NCBI GenBank assembly: GCA_030407005.1
Contig: JAUDYN010000005.1
Location: forward strand, 1,488,001 to 1,552,000
Source: Desarmillaria ectypa
Lineage: Eukaryota > Basidiomycota > Agaricomycetes > Agaricales > Physalacriaceae
Reading direction: 5' to 3'
Length of the DNA: 64,000 bases
In this document: positions 36,557 through 47,696 of the stretch, piece after piece
Position numbering within the stretch: position 1 is the first letter of the stretch
Layout of the letters: each line of letters opens with the position of its first letter
Made by a program: the position numbers and the translations under genes
Notes under the pieces: model-generated
The model's database searches: none
Told to the model about the DNA's origin: nothing
What the model saw: only the letters and a program-made list of their open reading frames with translations

Positions 36557-37648
36557 AGCATTAAATGAGGAAGAGTAATAAAGACGAGAATACTAAAAGC
36601 AAAACGATAGCAAAACGATAGCGGAGTGTACAGCGTAAGGTGTGATGAAGGTATGAGGAAACCCTCGCCATGAAGGCACTGTACTTGTATAAGTAGCCCG
36701 GACATTAACCGTTTCCTTTGGGAGATGATGCAGATGCTTGATCTCGACCTTGTCACGCGGTCCCGGGGTCCTTTTCCATATTCAGCTTTCAGTTCTCCTG
36801 CCTTTCAATCTCCCATATATGTCACTTTCTGCTGTTTCCTTCCGTAAAATCCTTCTAGGTTGATTTTCACAGAGGCCTTCGATCGACTCAAGGTACCCAG
36901 TCGTATGAAAAAAAATCTAGATCTATGATTACCGCAATTTGACTGCAATACTGTCCTATATTCCTGTAGATCGTAATCAAGGTACTTGAAGTACTGGCAT
37001 AGAACAATACGATATAGCATTGTTTGACGTTCAAGCTCTGAATAGAGTTAGCTCCGTTTAGCCGTTGTGGTCGGGGCGTGGTTGATTGAGAATCCACTCC
37101 AATGCTGCCTAGAATGTTGGTTGTAAGACTGTTTGATACATTGAATGTAGCAGGCTATATATTATACGGTATCCAAAGTATACGCCGTTGCTGGATCCGT
37201 GTGAACGCCGGCAGGATTGTCAACGAATCACGATTTTGCTTCCCCAGAGCTAGTTACAATGTCCTGGGAACACAGGAACTTACTAATGCGATTCCTCCGC
37301 GCTTGGCTGCCCTGCATTCCGTCTACATCGTGGAGAGCAAGCGCTAAGATAAGACCTTCCCGTACTATAGATTAGATATATATCTCCATTGCAACAAGTA
37401 GAAGAAGGGAAAGCATGTCGACAGTCCCAAGTCAAAGCGGCGAGCATCGTACGAACAATTTAGGAAACCAACATATGTACGTATACGACCAAAAATGGGT
37501 ATTCCGAAGTGAATGGAAGGCGGAGTCCATCTCGATGCCTACGCAGCAAATAAAAAAAGCGAGGAAAGATGAGGGACTCGGTGGAACTGAGAGGATGATG
37601 AGAGAGAGCACGGAGACGGGAAAACATTTGCGACTTGTCCAACCACAA
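36557..37648. other. Intergenic, promoter of Zn2Cys6 copy 2 and terminator of the PH gene
   Basis: Apart from the small 11-base repeat near 36600, I find no coding exon or RNA gene. Short frames at 37102-37347 and 37415-37744 are not family-like; the second lies antisense to the 3' end of the PH gene. Confidence 0.45.
36599..36620. repeat. Two tandem copies of an 11-base unit
   Basis: GCAAAACGATA occurs twice in succession, 40-65 bases upstream of the start codon of the second Zn2Cys6 gene. It may simply be a replication slip. Confidence 0.6.
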
Positions 37649-39248
37649 CTATTTCTGGCTATCTTCTTCAACTATGACACCAGGATTTACCCCGGAGCCA
37701 CTGACGCTCACCCTTCGAACCTTGCCTTTGATACCCCCACTTGAACCTGTTGTAAATCCGGAACTGTTCGGGCTTACATCCGTTGTCGATGATGTGACGG
37801 TAGGTATCTTCGCAGTCTCACCAGGGACGACACCGGAACCAGATCTACGAGCAATGAGCGCTCGTATCGCACCTAGCCACTTGATTTCGTCCTCCTCGTT
37901 CGGCGCACAAAGAAGTAATGTTCGTTTGGTCGTTACAACCTTGAAGGTATGATCGCTGTGACTATCATCAGGCTCCATCGAGGCTGGTATGGGAGGCGAG
38001 GTTGTGAGCGGTTGCCGATGAGCAGGCAAGTTATATTCGAGGGCGTCCAGAATCTCCGTCAATTGAAATTGTCGATGTGGTTTTGCGTCCTACGAGATAT
38101 GAGTTTCCCTCAGCTACTACGTAGAAACATCACTGACCATGTGGCTCGTGTAGTACACTAGTTTTTCGCCAGAAAGGACAAACCAACGTTTGCGCCAATT
38201 ACGTCGCTTCGACCCGCACTTCATGAGGTATCCAGAAAGAACGCTCTTCGTTAGATCTTTTACTGCGCCAGTTGGCATTTTCGACGGTGAAGAAGCGATG
38301 CCAGAACGGTGCTGTGAAGATACCGAGTAAGACCTTTGGCCTACAGGAGAAGCATCTTCCGAATCTGAAGACGTTGCGTTTTGGGCGTAACTGGGATACG
38401 AGGGCGGAGAAGGTGTTATCATTGGCGGAGAGATGCTGCTAGACCGGTCTTGCATTTTGGGTATAGGGATAGGGCTGGAGACAGAATTTGGAGTTGATGT
38501 GGCAAGAAGAGTTTGCCTGGCTTCATCAATGGCGGTGACCCATTCCTGGACATCGCCCGGCGATTTAGCCTGCAGATAAAAGGTTCGTACAGGCGAGACG
38601 AGCCCAAATGTGTTTTCGTGTTTCTTTAACGAGACTTGTGTGCAGGAATGGACATCCGATAGTTCCAAAAGACGAAGTAGTTGATACTCTGCATTCGTCT
38701 TGTAGTAAGCCAGTTGTGTTGGTCGTAGGACGAACCACCGCTTTTTCCATGTCTACAGAAGCAATAAGGGAACATTCAGCGCAGAACGCGAACGTCGCTG
38801 ACCTTTCTTCGCTCGCCCTTCTTCCATAAATAGCCGGCTTTGATAACACTTTCGTCAACGGAATCATGAGTGCCCACCCTACTGGCAGCGGATTTCCAGC
38901 CTCCCTCTTCCTCGTCGTCTTCGTCCTCCGTATCTTCCCCACTGTTAGACCTCTCAGCGATGGCGGAAAGCGGGGCCTGGGTAAGTGCCGCGCCGTGAAC
39001 TGAGCCAGTAACGCCGGTGACCATTCCAGAAGGCGATATTGGGTGTACATCTGGGGTCAAAATGGAATCCGAATCTGATTCTGTTCCAGAGACAGCGACA
39101 ACGGAAATGCTTTGAGGCTGCCAAGTAGTTAATACGTTGTCCCACACGAATGCAGATCTGGACCCACTTTAGGACTTTTGGCAGCAGAATGGACGGATAG
39201 TTTTCGTTGGACCTCCTGCGCTGAAGGTGCCGCAGCAGGTGCAGACAT
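37649..39248 (-). CDS. Tandem PH-domain protein
   Basis: The chosen start, MSAPAAAPSAQEVQRKLSVH, is spliced near 39185 to PQSISVVAVSGTESDSD. Upstream in-frame ATGs exist (to 39329), so the N-terminus may be 27 residues longer. An acidic, Ser-rich region is followed by the first pleckstrin homology domain: AGYLWKKGERRK, TWKKRWFVLRPTQLAYYK, QLLRLLELSDVHSC, FGLVSPVRTFYLQAKS, WVTAIDEARQTLL. After a Ser/Pro linker comes the second: LSGYLMKCGSKRRNWRKRW, FVLSGEKLVYYTSHM, HTFKVVTTKRTLLLCAPNEE, IKWLGAIRALIARR. Both have the conserved C-terminal Trp. About 480 residues. PH pairs of this sort bind phosphoinositides and bring a protein to membranes; basic K-x-n-(K/R)-x-R loops are seen in both. No enzyme domain is present, so an adaptor role is likely but inferred. 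Confidence 0.82.
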
Positions 39249-39925
39249 GCTTTTGTCAAGTCGCCGCCGTCGACGTGGAGAAGCGTGTTTAGAAAGCGTT
39301 ACCGAGCGTTGACAGCAAAGTCGCAACAAAGCAATGATTGACTGTGGCTGTGCGCCTATGCCGGGGTCACACCTGTGATATAATGTGACATATCATTCTC
39401 AGCATGTTTTGCAAACTTGGCGTCATTCCTCAATTACAAGGCTGTTCGCACCGAATGTCCGAAGCAAATTTTATTATCTTTTGCGTTTCCATGTCTGCAC
39501 AAGGTGTCCCATACTTACGGAAAGTACGAGAACTAGTACCGATATGCATCCAAGTCGACATCTCCCCTTGATTGAGCTCCCCCCAAAGCAGCGCCACGAT
39601 GCGCAGTTAAAATATTTCGTTATACACTCAAATGTTCTTGCTAACATTAATCAAAACCATATCGACTCTGTTCTCCTATTTACATAGGTCCAAGAGTTGC
39701 GCCGACGATCTACTACATTGTCTTCAAGAAAGATACTTTGGAGCACGATGGTCAATCATGATTATCATCGTCCTGAGTCTGGGCGTTTGATGCCTCGAAA
39801 AGCGTTCGACCAAGGGCCACTGCTAAGGGAATTCCCGTCGATCGATAACGACGGAACTGGGTGCCGAATGCCGACAATCTTAACTACACTGTCGTTCGCT
39901 CGGAGCCCCTTGTATACAAACCACC
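39249..39925. promoter_or_regulatory. Divergent promoter region of PH protein and ACBP
   Basis: About 680 bases separate the two outward-facing starts. The ACBP start has a good context (accaccATGt). No recognisable motif cluster or RNA gene was found; the plus-strand frame at 39385-39687 is not family-like. Confidence 0.4.
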
Positions 39926-40465
39926 ATGTCTGAAGCCCAGTTCAAGAAGGCTATAGAGATCGTCCAGAGCCTTCCCAAGGACGGCCCAGTCAAGCCTACC
40001 CAGGACGACCAGCTCTTTGTGAGCCGAACCAACTCCTATTACTTCTCTCTCTTTGATCTGATTTTCGCGATTTACAGTTCTACTCTTATTACAAGCAAGG
40101 TCTGCACCAATGCATCATTCCATCGGTATACTTCTAACGAGATCAAAGGAACCATCGGCGATGTCAATACGGAGCGTCCAGGTATACTCGATTTTGTAGG
40201 CAAAGCCAAATGGTGTGTTTCTTACTTGTGGGGGGTTCGAATTCCCGTCACGCCATGCATCGTTCCTTAGGGATGCTTGGAATAAGGTCAAGGGCACTTC
40301 TAAAGAGGAAGCTCAGTCCAAATACGTCGAGAAATTGACCGAGGCGCGTTGTCTTCGGGTTCACATGCCGCTGTTTCATTTACCACTCTGTCACTTCAGA
40401 TCCTCAAGAAGACCGGTGACGAGACCTCGAATAAATACCTTGCCGAACTCGAGGCTGCAACTTGA
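39926..40465 (+). CDS. ACB1: Acyl-CoA-binding protein
   Basis: Five exons encode about 105 residues, the usual size for a free [24 protein letters not shown], then [11 protein letters not shown] spliced to [29 protein letters not shown] and [20 protein letters not shown] give the four-helix bundle, including the YxxYKQA-type and KWDAW signatures that hold the CoA and acyl chain. The end is KLTE joined to [18 protein letters not shown], stop TGA 40463-40465. The last intron seems to start with GCGCGT rather than GT; if a GT donor further on is used instead, a few residues are inserted. ACBP ferries long-chain acyl-CoAs, the product of the synthase in this window, in the cytosol. The small size and motifs make the assignment firm. 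Confidence 0.92.
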
Positions 40466-43400
40466 ACAGGGAGGAATTGTATAAGGTTTCATCATGTATA
40501 TCACCAGTTTCTGAACGACTAAACGATTGCGTGCAACTTGCAAACGTGTACTTGACTCGAATCATCAGCTGCGTCCCGAAGACGTGACAATTACACCTGC
40601 TGTTCAATCTTCCGGCGCTTGCGCGACGAAACTGATAGGTCAGTATTAAGCGCTTTGCTAAAAGTAGCAGCACTTCTCCCGCGTCCTGATGGAGGACCCT
40701 CGGTCACCCTCACAGCAGGGTTTTCATTCACTTGTGACAGACCCAGCCACGAAACGTCCACACTAGCCCATCATTTCAATTAAGGTCCACCATGACCTGC
40801 CAATTTTGCGTTCATTTATCCCTCCACCGTAGTCCTACGTTTTAATTCAACCACGGTCATGAGGCTTCATTCTGCAACTTATGTTGTGGCCACCCGGCGC
40901 CGCATCAGGGACATGCCATGTTACATGTAAAATGTAAAGACGTGGTGGAGATCAGAAAGCCTTGTCCATGTCGCCACACTTGATGGCGCGATGACAATCG
41001 ATTCTTCTCCGTAGCGCTCAGGAAGGTTTCTCAAAGTTGTCTTCCAATTCTCGTGAGTCTGGGAAGGAGGATACATGAAGCATCTGCCGTATCTGGAAAT
41101 CATATGATGAAAGCACTTCTATCTGCCAGTGCTAAGCACTGAAGAACTGGGCGAAGGGTCGGCGGAGTACGCCGACAAACCTGGGTTCGCCAAGGGCGGA
41201 TAAACCTGTATTCTTTTGAGCAAGCTTTGATTGATTCCAGATTCCAGCTGCAGTACAGGATTTCCGCTCCGCTCAAATTTTCGAGAGGTAGATGATCCGC
41301 CCTCAATTGCCGCCCCTCGTAAGCTCGGAGTGCTTGCGGTAGAAGCGTATTATACCCGGCGGGATCTGCAGACAAACATGGCATTGAGCGCCTACGATAA
41401 AATCCGAAATCAGGAACCGCAAATTATCGGGGCGACGCGGCAGTTGGTCAGGAATGCTCCCAATTCTAGTGAATTCAATCATTCGCATCAGTTGGAAAAT
41501 AATCGCCAGTCACCAGCACATCCTTTTACAGCTTCACATATCTTCAAACTCCCAGCAGTCGGTAGCGGTTAGGATGAAACGTCAAACTTGTAACCGGTGT
41601 TCAACTCGTACAAGTTAAGTGATTCACAGTCATATTAGTATCTGACGTGCGATCAAAAGATCGACTGTCTACTTTACTGATGCTTCCCCGTAGTTGATGG
41701 CGACTCCCATATGTTTCGTCGGTCAAATCGGACCTCATTATGATGAACGCTATCACTGAATGGGGCTCTATCTACTTCATTGGACCACAGATTATTATAC
41801 TCTAGCCCTGAGGATGTCTACTACCCGTCCAGCAATGTGGCGGTTTCAAGGAGGATGTTCCTGTGGGGCCATCGCTTCTAACCCCCGCCCGAGACCGCCT
41901 GGAATCCGCAAATGACGTGTTTACTCCCGTCCCTTTTGCAACAACCAGATTTTCATTCAGACTGGCATGTTGTCCTTTACGAAAAGATGTGCAGCAGCCT
42001 AGTAATCAATCAGAATAACTCGAGCACTATGCAAGAACAATTGGTGGCAATGGCTGCACCTTGTGTTACCCAGGGACGACAAGACGTTGGGGCTATCGTG
42101 TGCATCATATACAAGGTCCAGATTTCTCGGTGATGTACCTTTTAGCAATGGAGCGGGGCGAAACTTATTTTGAGGGCATGATAGTAATGGTGCGGAAGCT
42201 GCAAGGTCGGGAAATAATAACTTATTTGTTCTCATCTTAAAGATCGGCAGCTTATCCTTTGATTGAACGCCGTGTGAGCCTGCAAAACGTAATGCGGGAT
42301 TTTTAGGATGGCTAGTTTTTATCTGACATTAATCAATCAATTTCTTCAGTGCTGCCCTCCGATACGTGTGGAGTCTACTCGCCATGACAGTGTTTACGAT
42401 CGTCGCAAAGGTTTGCGTTAAACCAGAGCGGGAGTGCATCAAAGAAGGCAGTATCCAGACGACCAAGAGATAATTTAAACCCGCTATACTTCCTGCCCAT
42501 CAAATCCTAGTACGTCTGTACTCGGGACGAATATAGCAGCTGGCAGCAGGAGCAACGGGTCCGCTGATCAACGTAGCATGCGCAAGAACGACTCAGCAAC
42601 TAACCGGTACTCTGCATTCCAGGTCGATCAAGTGACGTTCGCATCTTGGTACTCATATACCTGCCCATAGTTTTATTGAATATCGTAAAGTCTGAAGAAG
42701 ACCAGGTCAGACGGAGGGTAGGGACGATGCGCGGGAACATATCGGAGACTCTGGCAAGATGTATTCTGATTATCGGCATCGGGCTGGAACCGTCAAAGAC
42801 ATCCGCATTTGAAGGAGCTCGACGAGGTAACACATTCTGTTGAGGGATGAGGGACGGAACGACGTATCAGTTTCAGCGCCCAGTAGATAGCAAGCCTACA
42901 TGAAAATTTGGGACCAAGGGATATCCGATCCAATTTTGTATCTTCTGACCGCAGCACAAGTAAAGAACAAGAGCTCGAGAATGACAAGGAAAATGCTGTT
43001 ATCTCCATTATTCGTCCTCAAAAAATTAGTTGTAAGAAGGCACGGCACATGTACGGGGTCAGGAAAATTTACCGCCACGCAGAGATGGTCGGCCCATACG
43101 ATTATCCATTTGTTCCCTTCTCAGCTGCACAAAGAGGAACCACACCAACCTCGGTCCATCGGGCACAGCTCGCAAGACCGGTGAACGGAGGTGATAAACA
43201 ATCGTAGGTCCAGCTAATGAGTCCAGGAGAACGTCGCCATGGATATGCCAATGCTCGTAAGCATAGATCCACAAGAACGTTTATACTGTCGGGTTTGGCC
43301 TTATCAGCAGGCATTCGATTCAGAATTGTCGGAAGCGGCAGCACAATAACGTCGGAAAAAGTGCAAAAGCCTTATTAGGGCATATATTCTAGACTTTCGT

Positions 43401-44540
43401 CCGATTAGGCCTAAAAATGGCTATTAGGCAGCAGGTGACATGTTTATCGACCTAATAATCCTGGTTAGCGAACGTGAAAAGTAAAGGTTAAGGGAATAAA
43501 AATACATGGAAAGAAGTCTCTATACATTACTCCTGATAAAATCTTGTGGTTCTTCATCAACGACAAATACTTTATAATGCTCGTTATGTTAAATAATGAG
43601 AAAGTTACCATAATAAGGCAATTCCAGAATTTCGTACATTTTTGCGCTTCGATAGGTTTACGCAGTTTCAGGATGCCATGCACTTCAAGACATACCGACA
43701 GTCGCAGGGTCGCAGGGTCGCAAAATAGCCCTACCCACCATCATAGACAAGAACCCAGGACTTCAGGTATGTCAGTTGAGGGTCATCCCTCATTATTGGG
43801 GGCAGTTAGACTGCGTGCACAGCTATCAGGTGGTAGAAAGTATGCATTCGTGCTGCCGTGCCCAGGCTGTAAGTATAAGAACGACGAACTGGGAACGCGA
43901 AAGTTTGTACGGGGCTGAGAATGACCCGTAGTTTTCCCAGCATTTTTTGATTTCCATCGCAATGTAATGAAACAGCCGCGTTTGACGCGTAAGGATTTGG
44001 ATGAGGGGGCAGTGTTCCAGTGCATCCATCATTGGATGCTTGGTGCGAGAGATAACCCGGTATTTCTGAGCAAGGGAAATCGTCGAGTTGGACTCTGGCA
44101 GCAGCTAGCAATGTGCGCGATTTTATATTCCTGGCAAGCTAACGATGACTGAGGCAAGAGAGAAACGCGTCTGATTGAATATACAATTTTGGTTGTAAAT
44201 TTCCACGGCTGCGGCGTACCGGTCCGATGATGCTCGAACTTCCTGGTCAATGTCACTCAGACTCATGGCCTCAGCTCGTCTCAGACAAGCTAGACCGTTC
44301 GGTCATCTTATAGGTACCATATGTGGCTAGTATGTGCTTCTCTCTGTTGCTTTTGCCTCACCAATGGCAACCAAGATGGGCCGAGGAGTCCGCTTCCGAT
44401 TATCATTCTCTAAAAACAGTATCCTGATAATGTGAACTCAGTACAATTCGCAGATTGCGTCGAACTGCGGACGTCTTCTATCACGACCGAAAGATGCAAT
44501 TCTTGACTTGAAGAATCGCAGTACATCGTAAGTTCATATG
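40466..44540. other. Gene-poor stretch, no gene recognised
   Basis: Four kilobases with many short frames on both strands (none above about 125 codons) and no family-like peptide. The frames at 41100-41384 (minus), 42900-43207 (plus) and 43783-44111 (minus) were read and not recognised. There are no long terminal repeats and no transposase motif. Confidence 0.45.
43701..43722. repeat. Short tandem repeat of an 8-base unit
   Basis: GTCGCAGG occurs twice and is followed by a partial third copy GTCGCA. It lies in the gene-poor stretch and has no evident function. Confidence 0.7.
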
Positions 44541-46290
44541 CATACGTCAGTGGCGGCCTTTTTGGATTTGGACATTTCATCCATGTCCGGGGTACTAAGT
44601 GTATGTGGTCCTAGACGTTGTAACGCTAAAAATTGATCTTCCTTTGTATAGAACGAGTGGTAAAAGAGCACTTTCTCTCAGGTAGGTTGTCTGTTATACA
44701 ACCCAAGGCTCGAAATCGAATATGAGAAGTAACCTGGGCCAAATGCTCAAGGAGCTATTGTGGCCGCTATGCATGCCGGTTCTCTCGCGAGCCCATTCTT
44801 AGCCGACCGCTTTGATCGCAAAAATACCATCATTTTATCAGTTATTGGTCCTACTCTGCAATGTGCTTCTGCCCTAGATTTGTCTAGTCTATCTACAGTA
44901 CATCTCTTCGACACTGTCCGCCAGAATAGAGGAATGTTTGTTGTTGGACGAGCTGTATCTGGTACTTCGGTTCGTATAGCCAGCGCAGTCGTTCCAATCT
45001 ATCAGCCGGAAATAACCGAGCCTCGCATCCGGGGCCGTCTTGTCTCTTTGCAAATGGTCCAGTACTTGCGGTAATCTCATTCAATACTTCATTCAATTTG
45101 GTTGCTCGTACATTGATGGGGTTGCTTCTTTCCGTATACATGGGGTCTGCAAATGATTCCTGTCATTATCTTCAGTGTAGGTATCCTTGTATTCCCCGAA
45201 AGTCATCGATGACTGCATTTGATCACAAAAGGTCAGTGGGATTTCATGTACCCGGTAATAGTGCCGCGTTGACTGTGTCTCTTTTCAGGGAAAACGAAGC
45301 ACTTCAGGTACTAGCACAGCGGTGGTAATACTCGGAACGAGCTTGTGATATTGGAGTAGCAAGAAATCAAGCAACAGATCCTCTTTGAGAGACCTGAGGG
45401 TGCTAAATCATACCTTGATCTCCTGATACCTGGTATGCCTCGTCGCATTACACTCGGTATGGCACTCCAGATGTAGTCACAGCTGATTTGAACACTTGTC
45501 TTGATGTGGGTTTCTGCTTCGGTGATGAACTCCCTCTGAACTTCAGGACGTACTCGGTACTACATCGTTTACGTTTTTCAAGGCGCAGGTATCACTGGTC
45601 GTCGCGGGAACCTAATTTCCACGGTAGGCGTAGCTATTTTCTTATCGACTACGGCGAACTCATTTCTTTAGTCTGTGCAATACGTTATAAACATGGTTTC
45701 ATTATTCCCGCTATCATATACATTGACGAATAGGGACGTCAGCCTTACTTTTAGTCGGGACGCTCTTGATGGGCATCTTCCTCTTCATTGTTGGTGTGGA
45801 CGTTGAGATGTAGTCGATGGTGAACGTGAGTCAGTCCTTCCGGGTGCTCTCTGATCAAGCTCATAGCATCCCAGGAATTTGGATCATCGAACACAACACC
45901 TCTATAACCTATGGAGTTATCATCTGCTCTTACTTCTTTGTTTACGGTTTCGCTATAACCATGGGTCTTGTCTCGTGGACGTATCACGTTGAGTTGATAT
46001 AAGTCCTTCTCTGCGCCTACGATCCTTCATACACTTTCAAGTTCCCCTTCAAGCTCCGTACTAAGGCTGTCTCCCTCGCCACCGCCACAGGTTGGGTGTA
46101 TAATTTTTCTCTCGCGTGGGAAGTCCCCCTGGGGTTGAGCACCATGCGTGGAAGATGTACTTCATCTTCAGAACATTTAATTTCACTGCCTTCCTGCATG
46201 TGTTCTTCGTGTATCCGGAAACTGTTGGACGAACGCTTGAGGAAGTGGGGGAATTATTCCAGCAAGGGCGTACTTTTACTGCGTGAAAGA
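44541..46290 (+). pseudogene. Wrecked MFS sugar transporter (hexose transporter family)
   Basis: Pieces of a 12-helix sugar porter appear in order but in changing frames. At about 44550 GGLFGF and DISSMSGVLS are separated by an extra base. At 44745-45074 one frame reads AQGAIVAAMHAGSLASPFLA, ADRFDRKNTIILSVIG, then VGRAVSGTSVRIASAVVPIY and EPRIRGRLVSLQ, the sugar-transporter signature. Later come FIQFGCSYIDG (about 45090), FPESHR followed by a stop, ENEALQVLAQ, EIKQQILFERPEGAKSYLDL, YYIVYVFQGAGITGRRGNLIS (in part), PAIIYID then in-frame stops, VGTLLMGIFLFIVG, GVIICSYFFVYGFAITMG, and LRTKAVSLATATGWVYNF near 46040-46100. Near 46160-46260 the frame shifts again into RTFNFTAFLHVFFVYPETVG and LEEVGELFQQGRTF. 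Stops and shifts that splicing cannot fix show it is dead. Living relatives import hexoses through the plasma membrane. Confidence 0.88.
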
Positions 46291-47696
46291 GCAAGAAGAA
46301 CGTGATGAGGAAGGCACTAGCAGAGGTAGTAGAGAAAGCAAAGGATCTCCAAGTGGGTTCCTCGTGGCATCATCGAGACTTGCTTCTGTCAAGAACCAAA
46401 CGTATACACCCACCCCAGCCATCTGAGAAGCTTTCGGTGAACAGCAAGCGCCTTGATGTATAATTTGACCCGAGTCCGTGATGATAATATTGATGATATT
46501 GTGTACTACATCTATGCTTTTTGATGATTTCGACGTACTTTCCCATAAATGAGACTTGCAAGAGCCTCCGATGACGCCACATTGTATTTCTATATAGATT
46601 AGTGGAGGAGCGGACGAGAAGAGGGGACTAGTGAAGTTTAGATTTCGGATCCGTGTCAGAAATGAGGCTCTTCCTTCAGGTGACATGCTGTTCATAGATG
46701 TGTACATCCTAAGTACGGCTGGATCAACCCCGGACTGTTTTCAACAGCTCGATATGAAATGACAACCGCATCACAATCTTCCGAGATATCAAAATTTTTT
46801 CAAGGCCGCAGACAATCCGGAATGCATCAATCCCCTTACACGGGAGGCAATGCTGGGATTAACCAGCCCGCGTCCTCCCTAAGATCATGATTCTTGTAAA
46901 CAGGTTATTTGATCCGAGAGTATGTCCCTGTAAATGTCGCACTCTTTCTTCGTCTGAACCGATACCCCGCTCCAGCAGTGTGTGAAGGTATCTACTGAAA
47001 CTTCAACGTTATGTGAGATCCTCAGATACTCTCAGTTATGGATTACCGCTCCTGTTATGTCTGTACCTATTGGGAAGTTAAAGCATAGGTGACCTTCAAG
47101 TACGAAGGAAGGGCATTTTTGAATTGATATTAGTGACTCCTGACTCGACAGAAAGGTGCCGACATCTTACTTTCTCGTAGATGAGGGTGAACAGTTACCT
47201 GCCCTAAAGACTATACTAGAAATACCGATCGTGCAGCATCTTTAATTTCCGGTGGCAGTTTATGTGTGCACCAGCTTGAACATCGTTTCCAACCTTGGGC
47301 CAACCCTTGCCGCTCCAAAATGGTTGACAGTTACTTAAATGTGCAAGGGCACAGTCGTATCCCTTCTATTAGACATTTATCCCCCAAGTCCTCGTTGCAA
47401 CAAAAACAACGTACCTTCCAGTGTACATGTGCTAGTGGTGGCAATACAGAAAGTATTCGTTGTACAGTAGGTAGGATAAGTCCATCAGCCAGTCAATATG
47501 TGGCGTAAAACAGACAAAAGTCGTAATCAATGGTCGTAAGATCGTAAAAGATATAAAGATAAGATAGCGAGAGAGCAAAGCGAAGTCCGACTGTACAGAT
47601 AACCGAATCTATATCCAGTAAATCCAGATAGATGTTGGTAAATACATGCGCGGTATTTTGTACGGGCACGTCACTCAAGGTAAAGAAGAAAACAAT
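46291..47696. other. Intergenic, no gene seen
   Basis: It follows the transporter remnant and precedes the 3' end of the Kelch gene. A 143-codon minus-strand frame (46276-46707) is antisense to the transporter tail and not convincing as a gene. No repeats were recognised. Confidence 0.45.

Noticed and set aside
40225..40260. Possible tRNA T-arm (GGTTCGAATTC with a G-run before it)
   Set aside because: It lies in an ACBP intron, the stem pairs poorly, and no D-arm, anticodon arm or acceptor stem is found at the right distance.
46276..46707. A 143-codon minus-strand frame
   Set aside because: It overlaps the tail of the transporter remnant in antisense and has no splice signals or recognised motif.
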